Translations under genes and position numbers: made by a program
In this document: one piece after another, positions 46,882 to 55,539 of the stretch
Layout of the letters: each line of letters begins with the position of its first letter
Numbering within the stretch: the first letter of the stretch is position 1
Source: Barnesiella propionica
Lineage (GTDB): Bacteria > Bacteroidota > Bacteroidia > Bacteroidales > Barnesiellaceae
Reading direction: 5' to 3'
Assembly: GCF_025567045.1 (NCBI RefSeq)
Contig: NZ_JAOQJK010000006.1
Span: forward strand, 1 to 64,000
Length of the DNA: 64,000 nt
The notes under the pieces: model-generated
Told to the model about the DNA's origin: nothing
Databases searched by the model: none
What the model saw: only the letters and a program-made list of their open reading frames with translations

Positions 46882-47913
46882 ATGAGAAAAATAAATATAT
46901 TGTTCTTCATTTTATTCGCAGGATATTTCTGTGGATATTCAGCCGGCCGGGAGAACTATATCCGATGTTACAACATTATCGACTCGATGCTTGACGGTAC
47001 GAAGGATACCAGTTTTAAAAAAGCAGTTTATGAGGTAGAAAATGCATGGTACGACGGGAAGCTGGACGAAACCGAATTTTATTCCGTCATCAGGAATTAC
47101 GCGCTGCTATGTACCGAGAAGGGAAAAATGATGGATATCCGCTATGATTTCGACGACATCCGCTCTTTCAGGAATCATGCTTCTTTATTCTCTTTTATGA
47201 CAGATACTACCCTGATATATATCGACGATACCACCTTTGTCAGCCACCCTCCTTTCATTTACGGAGAAGAAAATATTATGGAGAATAAAGACTGGGGACG
47301 TACATCGGTAACGTCTCTGCTCGTTACCCACCGGGGAAACTGCCGCTCCCTGCCCATATTATACAAACTGATAGCCGGGGAAATGGGAGTAAAGGCATGG
47401 TTGGCATTGGCTCCCAACCACCTGTATATCAAACTGCACAATAAAACCAACGGCTGGTATAATACAGAATTGACTTCGGGTGTATTTCCAACAGATGCAT
47501 GGCTGATGGCGAGCGGATATATCCATACCGACGCGGTCAAGAACGAAATGTACTTGGATACATTGTCCTTACAGGAATCCATTGCTCTGTGCCTCACCGA
47601 TCTGGCAGACAGCTACCTCCACAAATTTCCCGAAACGGGATATGACGACTTCGTCCTGTGGTGTTGTGACAAAGCACTGGAATATTTCCCTCATTATATC
47701 AACGCCCTGCTGATAAAAGCGGAAGGGTTACGGTTCCGCTATGAACATAATGCAGAGAAGCCGGAGTCCCTGCGTAAGGAAATCGACAAATTATATGCAC
47801 ATATCCATAAACTGGGATATCGTAAAATGCCGGAAAAAATGTACCGCGAATGGCTGTTATCGCTGAAAACGAAAAACAAACCGGAAAATGAGGACGAACA
47901 TCTTCCGCATTAA
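46882..47913 (+). CDS. Secreted transglutaminase-like (papain-fold) protein 2 of the toxin island
   Basis: 343 residues from ATG 46882; the longer frame begins with TTG. A signal sequence (INILFFILFAGYFCG) is followed by a helical part and a core with Cys154 in RGNCRSLPILYKL, His180 in APNHLYIKL and Asn194/Glu196 in WYNTELT. These align one for one with the protein at 40022-41353, including the following MASGYIHTDA / MSSGFIKSEA stretch. It lacks the Pro-rich N-terminal region of its paralogue. The pair brackets the toxin genes, so they may belong to the same system; function unknown. Confidence 0.65.
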   Translation: MRKINILFFILFAGYFCGYSAGRENYIRCYNIIDSMLDGTKDTSFKKAVYEVENAWYDGKLDETEFYSVIRNYALLCTEKGKMMDIRYDFDDIRSFRNHASLFSFMTDTTLIYIDDTTFVSHPPFIYGEENIMENKDWGRTSVTSLLVTHRGNCRSLPILYKLIAGEMGVKAWLALAPNHLYIKLHNKTNGWYNTELTSGVFPTDAWLMASGYIHTDAVKNEMYLDTLSLQESIALCLTDLADSYLHKFPETGYDDFVLWCCDKALEYFPHYINALLIKAEGLRFRYEHNAEKPESLRKEIDKLYAHIHKLGYRKMPEKMYREWLLSLKTKNKPENEDEHLPH

Positions 47914-47924
47914 AAACAGGAATA

Positions 47925-49205
47925 TCATGAGTATTTTCTAGGATAGCGGAACAGTATAGCCAATATAGCGAACAAAGCAAGTACGAGAGGATAGTAAAGA
48001 TACCGGATAATGCTGAGCGGAGAGACTATTGCCAGACCTGAAGCCATGAGGAGCTGGGCGCCGTAAGGAATAATACCCTGTACCACACAGGAGAAGGTAT
48101 CGAGGAGGCTGGCGACCTTGCGGGAATCCAGCCCGAATTTCCCGGATATATTCCTGGCGATCGGTCCTACGGTTATGATAGCGATGGTATTGTTCGCCGT
48201 ACATATATTGGCAATCCCCACCAAAGCGGCGATGCTGAATTCGGCTCCCCGTTTCCCGCTGACATGACGGGTAAGCAGGTTAATGATATAATCTATTCCT
48301 CCATTATACCGGATGAGCTCGAGCATTCCTCCTGCCAACAGGGTAATAATGATAAGCCCTCCCATAGCCGAAACGCCTTCACCCATTGCTCCGAACCATC
48401 CGAACACATCTATTACGCCGTCGGCTATTCCTATGATTCCCGCCGAGAGGATGCCCAGTGTCAGCACCTTCATCACGTTCATTCCGGCGATAGCCGTCGC
48501 CAGTACCAATATATAGGGCAATATCCGTATCCAGTCCACAGGCGGAGCATCCACCGTATCGACCTGCACACCTGCCAGCATATAATATACGAGCATAACG
48601 ACGGCGACAGGAAAAACAATACGGCTGTTGACTATAAATTTATCCCTCAGTTCACACCCCTGCGTACGGGTGGAAGCTATCGTCGTATCGGATATAAAAG
48701 ATAGATTATCGCCAAAAAAAGCTCCTCCGACCACAATGGCGACCATATAGGGTATCTCGGTACCTGTACGGGCAGCCAGTCCTACGGCTACCGGAACAAG
48801 AGCGACCACCGTACCGACGGAGGTTCCTACCGACATGGAGATAAAACAGGCGGCTACGAACATTCCCGCCAGAAGCAATTCACCGGGCAGGAAATGCAAG
48901 GTAGCGTTTACAGTGGCTTCGATGGCACCCATAGCTTCGGCCGATTTGGCAAAAGCTCCGGCGAGAATGAATATCCATATCATAAGCATGACATTGGGAT
49001 TGGAAGCTCCTTCGGAAAACAGGGCGACGCGTTCGCTAAACTTTTTCCGGCGGGTAATACATACCGCATATACTGATGAAATAATAAAGGCAACCGATAT
49101 GGGTACTTTATAAAAATCGTTTATCAGCAACGAAGTGACCAGATATAATACTAAAAATACGAGCAAAGGACTTAATGCCCAGAATGACGGTTTTATTTTT
49201 TCCAT
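47925..49205 (-). CDS. Na+/H+ antiporter, NhaC family
   Basis: A 426-residue inner-membrane protein with about 11-12 membrane segments. NhaC-family motifs are visible: FISMSVGTSVGTVVALVPVA, GGAFFGDNLSFISDTTIAST and GIANICTANNTIAIITVGP. It exports Na+ in exchange for protons or carries a related exchange such as malate/lactate or tyrosine in some members. It is a single gene converging on the toxin island with only 11 bases between the stops. A -7 box (minus-strand TATTTTTG at 49225-49232) lies 19 bases upstream. Confidence 0.9.
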   Translation of the reverse strand: MEKIKPSFWALSPLLVFLVLYLVTSLLINDFYKVPISVAFIISSVYAVCITRRKKFSERVALFSEGASNPNVMLMIWIFILAGAFAKSAEAMGAIEATVNATLHFLPGELLLAGMFVAACFISMSVGTSVGTVVALVPVAVGLAARTGTEIPYMVAIVVGGAFFGDNLSFISDTTIASTRTQGCELRDKFIVNSRIVFPVAVVMLVYYMLAGVQVDTVDAPPVDWIRILPYILVLATAIAGMNVMKVLTLGILSAGIIGIADGVIDVFGWFGAMGEGVSAMGGLIIITLLAGGMLELIRYNGGIDYIINLLTRHVSGKRGAEFSIAALVGIANICTANNTIAIITVGPIARNISGKFGLDSRKVASLLDTFSCVVQGIIPYGAQLLMASGLAIVSPLSIIRYLYYPLVLALFAILAILFRYPRKYS

Positions 49206-49224
49206 TCAATTTATTTTAAGAACG

Positions 49225-49232
49225 CAAAAATA
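49225..49232 (-). promoter_or_regulatory. -7 box of the nhaC-like gene
   Basis: TATTTTTG on the minus strand, 19 bases before the start codon. A TTTG element is not seen at the expected distance. Confidence 0.45.
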
Positions 49233-49428
49233 AGGATAATTATTTGATTATTAAACCTATCGTCGGAACCGAGAAAAAATAATGAATAAATAATGAACAA
49301 AAAAAATGCTAATGTGTTTTATTTAAAAGCAAAAATTGGTGCTTAAATAAAAAAAATTTCATATTTTGCTGAACTTTTCAAGCACATCTTTGTTTTAATA
49401 ATATAAACAAAATAAAAGTGTAGAAATT

Positions 49429-50007
49429 ATGACATACGAATTGCCCAAACTTCCTTACGCTGCCGACGCACTTGCTCCTGTCATCAGCCAAGAGACGATC
49501 GAATATCACTTCGGCCGTCACGAACAGACCTACATCAATAATCTGAACAAATTGATCGCAGGTACTCCGTACGAGGATGAAAATATAGAAACGATTATTA
49601 AAAAATCGGAAGGGGCATTATTCAATAACGCGTCACAAGCGTGGAACCATATTTTCTATTTCTTTACTTTCTCTCCTCATGGCGGAGGCGAACCTGAAGG
49701 GAAACTACGCGAAGCCATCGAGAAGCAATGGGAAAGTATAGACCACTTCAAAAAAGAATTTGAAGAAACCGGAACAGGTCTCTTCGGTTCGGGATGGGTA
49801 TGGCTTTCGAAAGATAAAGACGGAAAACTGGTTATCAGTAAAGAAAGTAATGCCGGTAATCCTATGACAAAGGGACTTACTCCTATCCTGACTTTTGATG
49901 TGTGGGAACATGCATATTACCTCGACTACCAAAACCGGCGGGCCGACCATCTCCACAAACTGTGGGATATCGTAGACTGGAAAGTAGTCGAGTCAAGATA
50001 CTTATAA
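49429..50007 (+). CDS. sodB: Superoxide dismutase, Fe/Mn family
   Basis: A 192-residue cytosolic enzyme that converts superoxide to oxygen and hydrogen peroxide. The four metal ligands are His27 (EYHFGRH), His74 (QAWNHIFYF), Asp157 and His161 (DVWEHAYYLDY). GLFGSGWVWL is the second-shell region that separates Fe, Mn and cambialistic forms. Close Bacteroides and Porphyromonas enzymes are cambialistic, so metal use depends on growth conditions. It is a single gene with its own terminator. Confidence 0.96.
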   Translation: MTYELPKLPYAADALAPVISQETIEYHFGRHEQTYINNLNKLIAGTPYEDENIETIIKKSEGALFNNASQAWNHIFYFFTFSPHGGGEPEGKLREAIEKQWESIDHFKKEFEETGTGLFGSGWVWLSKDKDGKLVISKESNAGNPMTKGLTPILTFDVWEHAYYLDYQNRRADHLHKLWDIVDWKVVESRYL

Positions 50008-50084
50008 TTCGCACTTTTCTAATAGTCGCGCGTGAGCGTAACTCTATCTAGCACTTTAAAATAAGCATAATGTGATGAATTCTA

Positions 50085-50120
50085 AAAGAGAGGCATGCCG
50101 CGTGAGCGGTCCCTCTCTTT
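50085..50120 (+). terminator. Terminator of sodB
   Basis: AAAGAGAGG (50085-50093) pairs with 50112-50120; an inner CCGC-GTGA-GCGG hairpin (50098-50109) sits in the loop, and T-rich sequence follows. The 10-base string CGCGTGAGCG also occurs at 50029-50038 just after the stop codon, so the 3' UTR carries two GUGA-capped hairpins. Confidence 0.75.
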
Positions 50121-50181
50121 GTCTTTTTAAGTATATGACAGAAAACATATATAATCAGGTTATATATACCAAAAGCATTTT

Positions 50182-50213
50182 ATTGCTTTTTTTGAATTTC
50201 CGAAATAATTTTG
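50182..50213 (+). promoter_or_regulatory. Promoter of trpB2
   Basis: ATTG (50182-50185) and TAATTTTG (50206-50213) with a 20-base spacer match the Bacteroidota consensus. The leader to the ATG at 50290 would be about 70 bases; no riboswitch or leader peptide was recognised in it. Confidence 0.55.
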
Positions 50214-50289
50214 TTTACTTTGCTATCACATAAATATCCAAATTTACAGAACGATTACATTTTTACAAAACATCTGATATATACCGATC

Positions 50290-51651
50290 ATGAACACAAA
50301 GAAATTTATCCTTCAGGAAAAAGATATTCCACAAGCCTGGTACAATGTAATGGCGGACATGAAAAACAAGCCCATGAACCCATTGCATCCGGGCACGAAA
50401 AAAGCGCTTAAACCAGAAGACCTGTATCCTATTTTTGCCGAAGAGCTGGCACGTCAGGAACTCAATATGACGGACGCCTGGATTGAGATACCCGATGAAG
50501 TAAGGGAAATGTACAAAATATGGCGTCCCACTCCTTTGGTGCGTGCTTTAGGACTGGAAAAGGCGCTGGATACTCCTGCACATATTTATTTCAAGAACGA
50601 GAGCGTAAGCCCCGTAGGTTCCCACAAACTGAACTCGGCGATAGCACAGGCCTACTATTGCAAAAAGGAAGGGGTTACCAATATCACGACCGAAACCGGA
50701 GCAGGACAGTGGGGAGCAGCCTTGTCGATGGCAGCAAAACATTTCGGTCTGGAACTGGCCGTATATATGGTAAAAGTGAGTTATCACCAGAAACCGTACC
50801 GCCGTTCTATTATGCAAACATTCGGCGCACAGGTTATAGCGTCTCCCAGTATGTCTACGAAAGCGGGCCGCAAAATCCTGACCGACCATCCCAATTATCA
50901 GGGGAGCCTGGGGACGGCTATCTCCGAGGCGATAGAGCTGGCAATGAGTACACCCAATTGTAAATATACCCTGGGAAGCGTACTGAACCACGTATCGCTC
51001 CACCAAACCGTAATAGGGCTGGAAGCTGAAAAACAAATGGAAATGGCGGGGGAATATCCCGACATCGTTATAGGCTGTTTCGGCGGAGGATCTAACTTTT
51101 CCGGAATTACATTCCCTTTCCTGCGGCATAAGCTGAACGAAGGTAAAGATATACGCCTGATCGCAGCAGAACCTGCTTCCTGTCCTAAACTGACCCGGGG
51201 AATATTCCAGTACGACTTCGGCGACGAGGCCGGTTATACGCCGTTACTGCCCATGTACACGTTAGGACATAATTTTGCCCCGGCAAATATACACGCGGGC
51301 GGACTGCGCTACCACGGGGCCGGGACTATCGTAAGCCAGTTGAAGAAAGACGGACTGATGGAAGCTATGGATATACAGCAACTCGACACGTTCAAAGCCG
51401 GGACTTTATTCGCCCAATGTGAAGGAATTATCCCTGCTCCGGAATCGTCGCACGCCATCGCCGCTGCGATTAAGGAAGCATTGATAGCAAAGGAAGAAGG
51501 TACACGCAAATGTATCTTGTTCAATCTTTCGGGACACGGCCTTATCGATATGGCCGCTTATGACCAATATCTGGCAGGCGACCTGACCAACTATGAGGTT
51601 ACCGACGAAGACGTTGCCAAAAACCTCGAGAGCATAGAAAAAATAATCTGA
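50290..51651 (+). CDS. TrpB2-type tryptophan synthase beta-like PLP enzyme
   Basis: A 453-residue fold-II PLP enzyme, longer than classical TrpB (about 400). The PLP lysine is Lys113 in SPVGSHKLNSA, the catalytic glutamate is in TETGAGQWGAAL, and the phosphate loop is in FGGGSNFSGI. The N-terminal extension and LRYHGAGTIVS are TrpB2 features. TrpB2 proteins condense indole and serine and usually work without TrpA; none is present nearby, so indole salvage is the likely role. It stands alone between two terminators. Confidence 0.92.
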   Translation: MNTKKFILQEKDIPQAWYNVMADMKNKPMNPLHPGTKKALKPEDLYPIFAEELARQELNMTDAWIEIPDEVREMYKIWRPTPLVRALGLEKALDTPAHIYFKNESVSPVGSHKLNSAIAQAYYCKKEGVTNITTETGAGQWGAALSMAAKHFGLELAVYMVKVSYHQKPYRRSIMQTFGAQVIASPSMSTKAGRKILTDHPNYQGSLGTAISEAIELAMSTPNCKYTLGSVLNHVSLHQTVIGLEAEKQMEMAGEYPDIVIGCFGGGSNFSGITFPFLRHKLNEGKDIRLIAAEPASCPKLTRGIFQYDFGDEAGYTPLLPMYTLGHNFAPANIHAGGLRYHGAGTIVSQLKKDGLMEAMDIQQLDTFKAGTLFAQCEGIIPAPESSHAIAAAIKEALIAKEEGTRKCILFNLSGHGLIDMAAYDQYLAGDLTNYEVTDEDVAKNLESIEKII

Positions 51652-51668
51652 CATATTTATTTTTTTAC

Positions 51669-51698
51669 AACAAAAGCCTTCGTACGTGGGCTTTTGTT
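51669..51698 (+). terminator. Terminator of trpB2
   Basis: AACAAAAGCC (51669-51678) pairs with GGCTTTTGTT (51689-51698), followed by a T-rich run, 17 bases after the stop codon. Confidence 0.85.
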
Positions 51699-51813
51699 GT
51701 TTTATACTCCCGTAAGTGGATATAGTTCTTCACGGGCCTGACTGATGAAGATTTGATTTATTCACCACAATGTTTTATATTTAGGAACAAACAGACTATA
51801 AAATTGTGTATAT

Positions 51814-52266
51814 ATGAATACATTATTGAATATTATCTGGCATATTCCGTTTCTGGGCTTTATCTACGCCGGCATTTACGCTTTATGCGGACTGATCTTA
51901 TGCCTGACCATTATCGGAATGCCTTTGGGGTTAGGATTGCTACAAATGGGCCGGTTCCTGCTATGCCCGTTCGGTAACGCTCTGGTAAGCCGGGGCGATC
52001 TGGCACGCTTGAAAGGAGAAAACCGTAATATTCTGGTCGTTACCTACTCATGTCTGTTGCGTATCGTTTATTTTCCGATAGGCCTTATCTTGTCCATACT
52101 TTTCTTATTTTCCATCGTCAGTGATTTTCTTTCGATCATAGGAATTCCCTGTGCACTGGTGTGGGCGAAATCATTACCGGCGATATTCGACCCGATCGAC
52201 AAGATATGTGTACCCGGCGAAATTTCCGATGAAATAAACAGACGCAAAACCTTGGGAACTTTATAG
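51814..52266 (+). CDS. YccF-domain inner-membrane protein
   Basis: 150 residues with about four membrane segments. It starts MNTLLNIIWHIPFLGFIYAG and contains CLTIIGMPLGLGLLQMGRFLLCPFG and, later, FLSIIGIPCALVWAKSLP. This doubled IIGIP pattern is the YccF (DUF307) signature. The family is widespread but has no established function. It is a single gene between trpB2 and the floA group. Confidence 0.88.
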   Translation: MNTLLNIIWHIPFLGFIYAGIYALCGLILCLTIIGMPLGLGLLQMGRFLLCPFGNALVSRGDLARLKGENRNILVVTYSCLLRIVYFPIGLILSILFLFSIVSDFLSIIGIPCALVWAKSLPAIFDPIDKICVPGEISDEINRRKTLGTL

Positions 52267-52404
52267 TGTCACACAAAGTAAAAAGATAATTTTTCCATGT
52301 CCTGAATAAAACCATATATAGTTTTTGCGAATCTTATTTCCGGTTAATTATTTAGAAATAAGCATATTCAGCGGCACCGACATTCTTAATTTTACAAAAG
52401 TAAA

Positions 52405-52432
52405 GCCTCGTTATCGTTTAAGATAACGAGGC
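52405..52432. terminator. Bidirectional terminator between the yccF-like and floA genes
   Basis: GCCTCGTTATC (52405-52415) pairs perfectly with 52422-52432 around a 6-base loop, with A/T tracts outside. It serves the two convergent genes. Confidence 0.8.
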
Positions 52433-52455
52433 CTCATATTTTCCGATATTACATT

Positions 52456-53427
52456 TTATTTATCATCTTTCTTCATCGGTTTGGCAATAGCGTCTCTCAT
52501 GGAAGTGTCGGCTTCAATATTCCTCATTTTATAATAATCCATAATGCCGAGATTACCCGAACGGAAGGCTTCGGCCATAGCCTGGGGAACCTGGGCTTCG
52601 GCCTCGATCACTTTCGCACGCGCTTCTTGCGCTTTGGCCTTCATTTCCTGCTCGAGGGCAATTGCCATCGCACGTCTTTCCTCAGCTTTAGCCTGGGCGA
52701 TATTTTTATCGGCCTGTGCCTGATCTATCTGTAATGTAGCACCGATATTCTTTCCTATATCTATATCGGCGATGTCGATAGAAAGTATTTCAAAAGCCGT
52801 ACCTGAATCGAGGCCTTTTTTCAATACCAGTTTAGAGATAGAATCGGGATTTTCCAATACGTGTTTATGCGACTCAGAAGAACCTATAGAAGAAACGATA
52901 CCTTCTCCCACACGAGCCAGGATAGTGTCTTCGCCTGCTCCTCCGACCAACTGGCGGATACTGGCACGAACCGTTACACGAGCTTTGGCGATAAGCTGAA
53001 TCCCGTCTTTTGCAACAGCCGTTACAGGAGGAGTATCGATAACTTTAGGATTAACGGACATCTGCACCGCCTGGAAAACATCACGCCCGGCCAGGTCGAT
53101 AGCGGTTGCCATTTTCAGGTCCAGATCGATATTGGCTTTTGAAGCGGAAACGAGCGCATGCACTACCTTTTCTACATGTCCCCCTGCCAGATAATGAGCT
53201 TCCAGATCATCTCGGGTAACCGCCTTAAGGCCTGCTTTATGGGCTTCTATCATCGCTCTCACGATAATTTGGGGCGGCACTTTACGTATACGCATAAGGA
53301 ACAATTGAAGGAGCGATATTCTCACTCCCGATACCCGCGCCGATATCCACAGCAGGAACGGAACGAAGTAAAAGAACACCGTAATCAATATAATGACACC
53401 GGCTAACAGAAAAATACTGATTTCCAT
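52456..53427 (-). CDS. floA: Flotillin-like protein FloA
   Basis: A 323-residue protein with one N-terminal membrane hairpin ([20 protein letters not shown]), a PHB/SPFH domain ([36 protein letters not shown]) and an Ala/Glu/Lys coiled coil (about residues 235-300). This matches the length and sequence of FloA (YqfA), which organises membrane microdomains and supports signalling and secretion complexes. The NfeD-type gene 100 bases upstream on the same strand is its usual partner. Confidence 0.93.
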   Translation of the reverse strand: MEISIFLLAGVIILITVFFYFVPFLLWISARVSGVRISLLQLFLMRIRKVPPQIIVRAMIEAHKAGLKAVTRDDLEAHYLAGGHVEKVVHALVSASKANIDLDLKMATAIDLAGRDVFQAVQMSVNPKVIDTPPVTAVAKDGIQLIAKARVTVRASIRQLVGGAGEDTILARVGEGIVSSIGSSESHKHVLENPDSISKLVLKKGLDSGTAFEILSIDIADIDIGKNIGATLQIDQAQADKNIAQAKAEERRAMAIALEQEMKAKAQEARAKVIEAEAQVPQAMAEAFRSGNLGIMDYYKMRNIEADTSMRDAIAKPMKKDDK

Positions 53428-53527
53428 ACTACTCTTTTATTACTATTATTAATGATCTAATTTTTCTTTTCTAAAAAAATAATTTGTACCACACCTTTAA
53501 TCCATAATATCCGACAAAAAATTACCT

Positions 53528-53998
53528 TTATTTTTTACGAATAGTCACTGTTGTTTTATCCACATGTACCACGACCACGGGCGTCTGCTCGTCAATGAAT
53601 TCGTCCCTCGAACGTGCTTCTGCCGTGACACCATTAATCAGTACCGTCCCCATGGGATTTACACGGGAAAGGGTAATACCTTCATCTCCTTCTTTTATCT
53701 GGTCGCTGACAAGAGTAGGAGCCACAGAGTCTATATCGGTATGAAGAGCCATACGGTCGAGACTCCGGGAACGCATAAGCCATATAATGGCTACGAGCGT
53801 GATTATCGCCGAGAGAATGAGGGTGAGGAAGCCTCCGTTACTGCCAAATTGCACAAAAGCATAATAGATACCTCCTCCGAAAAACAAAATGGAACTTATC
53901 CCTGCTATCGTAATGCCGGGCAGAAAAAACAATTCCAGCACTACAAGAAACACAGCCAACGCGATAAGTACCGCTACAATAACGATATCAAGTGCCAT
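53528..53998 (-). CDS. NfeD-type short membrane protein
   Basis: 156 residues. There are three or four membrane segments (IVIVAVLIALAVFLVVLELF, then GISSILFFGGGIYYAFV and FLTLILSAIITLVAIIWL), then an OB-fold domain (about residues 95-156) with EGDEGITLSRVNPMGTVLIN. This is the NfeD1b form without the protease domain, which partners SPFH proteins such as FloA. It begins 3 bases after the stop of the TPR protein gene, so three genes appear cotranscribed. Confidence 0.9.
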   Translation of the reverse strand: MALDIVIVAVLIALAVFLVVLELFFLPGITIAGISSILFFGGGIYYAFVQFGSNGGFLTLILSAIITLVAIIWLMRSRSLDRMALHTDIDSVAPTLVSDQIKEGDEGITLSRVNPMGTVLINGVTAEARSRDEFIDEQTPVVVVHVDKTTVTIRKK

Positions 53999-54001
53999 GA
54001 T

Positions 54002-55453
54002 TTACTTTTTACGGTTGTTCATAATATATTTCTGTTCGGCTTTTCGGGCTTCATTTTCATATCTGGCCAGCTCACCGTTAAGTTGTATCAGCGAATTTTC
54101 CAATGTCAATATTTCCGTAGCGGTCTGCTGTTTTTTCGATCCGGAAAATTTCATATACCTGCGACGCAATTCCCGAAGTTTTTCATTAAGGGAATCGATA
54201 GTCTTATTCGTTTCTTGAGCTTTTACATACAAATTACGTGCCTCATTGCTTCTGAAATCATCCAAATAATGGTACATCATACCATTATAGAGAGGAAAGT
54301 AAAAATCCGCTTTTTTTTGTACACTTTCGATATCCATATTCCGGATACTTTCGAGCAAAGCCGAATAATCAGCGCCGGGACGCCAGGTATCTTTTATAGA
54401 ATTGATACGAGCCAAAGACCGGAGTTCTTCAGCGGTTTTTCCTTCATAGTAGTTTTTTTCTTCATTAGGAATAAAAAGATAAACTGTAAGTTTACCCGGT
54501 ATTTGCTTACGATCCGTAACGAACCATCCCACATTATGCATTTCGTCAATGGCCATGAGATAATCATTATATGGAGAATTGAAAGGCATTCCTACATTCT
54601 CAGGTAATAAATAGGCTTCCTTATCCAGACTGTTACGTGTCACGAATATATCATATCCTCCTATAGATCCGGGACCATTCGATGCATAATACAATGTCAG
54701 GCCATCGGACATCAGGAAAGGATAATTCTGATCACCTTTTCCGTTTATATTAGAAGGCAAAGCAACCGGTTCGCTCCATTGGTCACCTACCAGTTTATTT
54801 TGCTGGTACAATTCATATCCGGCAGTATCGGTCGGATACCCGTAAAGCATTTTATCGGCGCGCTGGGGCATATATACAGCCGTACTTACTTTTTTCGCCG
54901 TATTCTTCAGATCATTATAATTATAGAATGTACCTGACTCAGGCGATAGTTTATAGTGCCGGAAAAAATCATCAGCATCTACTTCGAGACTGTCTATAAT
55001 CTGTACGGCCTCCACCCGGTTAATCATGGAAGCGGCTTTCCGGGCAGATTCCAGTCTTCCGTTTAACGTTTCCGGAATTTGCATTTTATTTTTAGTAAGG
55101 GCCGTTTTATAGGCTTCGAACTTATTTACCGCCTCATCGAAACGATAGAGATTCATGTATGCTTCCGCCAGATAACGGGAAGATTCCTGAATTTTTCTCT
55201 GTTCCCCTATTTTAAGGAAAGGCTCGGCTTCTTCATATTTTCCTTCTTCAAAAAGACAAACGCCGTACCAGTGGTTCAATGATCCGTCACGAGGCTTTTT
55301 TTTCAGTTCAGCTTTAAATACGGGAGCCGCTTCTTTATATTTTCCAGCTTTATACAATTCTCTTGCTTCGTTCAGCGTTTGTCCGAAAGCAGGAAACGAT
55401 AATGCCATAATCCATACCGCGCACAAATATTTCTTTATATTAGTCCTCATCAT
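54002..55453 (-). CDS. Periplasmic TPR and PD40 beta-propeller protein
   Basis: 483 residues with a signal peptide (AVWIMALSFPAFGQ). N-terminal TPRs (about residues 25-130; YKAGKYKEAAPVFKAELKKK, FEEGKYEEAEPFL) precede a WD40-like PD40 region (about 190-320; NYPFLMSDGLTLYYASNGPG, GGYDIFVTRNS). The C-terminus is a long coiled coil (about 405-475). The architecture resembles OmpA/PorE-type gliding and T9SS accessory proteins but lacks the OmpA peptidoglycan-binding domain. It is the first gene of the group with nfeD and floA; a -7 box (minus-strand TATATTTG, 55493-55500) lies 39 bases upstream. Confidence 0.82.
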   Translation of the reverse strand: MMRTNIKKYLCAVWIMALSFPAFGQTLNEARELYKAGKYKEAAPVFKAELKKKPRDGSLNHWYGVCLFEEGKYEEAEPFLKIGEQRKIQESSRYLAEAYMNLYRFDEAVNKFEAYKTALTKNKMQIPETLNGRLESARKAASMINRVEAVQIIDSLEVDADDFFRHYKLSPESGTFYNYNDLKNTAKKVSTAVYMPQRADKMLYGYPTDTAGYELYQQNKLVGDQWSEPVALPSNINGKGDQNYPFLMSDGLTLYYASNGPGSIGGYDIFVTRNSLDKEAYLLPENVGMPFNSPYNDYLMAIDEMHNVGWFVTDRKQIPGKLTVYLFIPNEEKNYYEGKTAEELRSLARINSIKDTWRPGADYSALLESIRNMDIESVQKKADFYFPLYNGMMYHYLDDFRSNEARNLYVKAQETNKTIDSLNEKLRELRRRYMKFSGSKKQQTATEILTLENSLIQLNGELARYENEARKAEQKYIMNNRKK

Positions 55454-55492
55454 CTTATTATAAACTAATAAACATTCTTACTTTAAGAGATT

Positions 55493-55500
55493 CAAATATA
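55493..55500 (-). promoter_or_regulatory. -7 box of the TPR-nfeD-floA group
   Basis: TATATTTG on the minus strand, 39 bases before the first start codon of the group. Confidence 0.45.
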
Positions 55501-55539
55501 ACATTATTTTTTAAAAACACGAACAGCCACTGCCCAAAA

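Noticed and set aside
39747..47913. tRNA-Glu as the attachment site of an integrated island
   Set aside because: Integrases usually target the tRNA 3' end, but here the 5' end faces the island. No integrase gene and no repeat of the tRNA end was found at the far border.
49361..49392. Promoter directly upstream of sodB (TTTG with CATCTTTG)
   Set aside because: The spacing is only 16 bases and the -7 box has a mismatch at its first invariant position; support is too weak to list.
53564..54607. A 347-codon open frame on the plus strand opposite nfeD and the TPR gene
   Set aside because: It is antisense to two well-supported genes, has a low-complexity basic/aromatic composition and no domain motif; it is a shadow frame.
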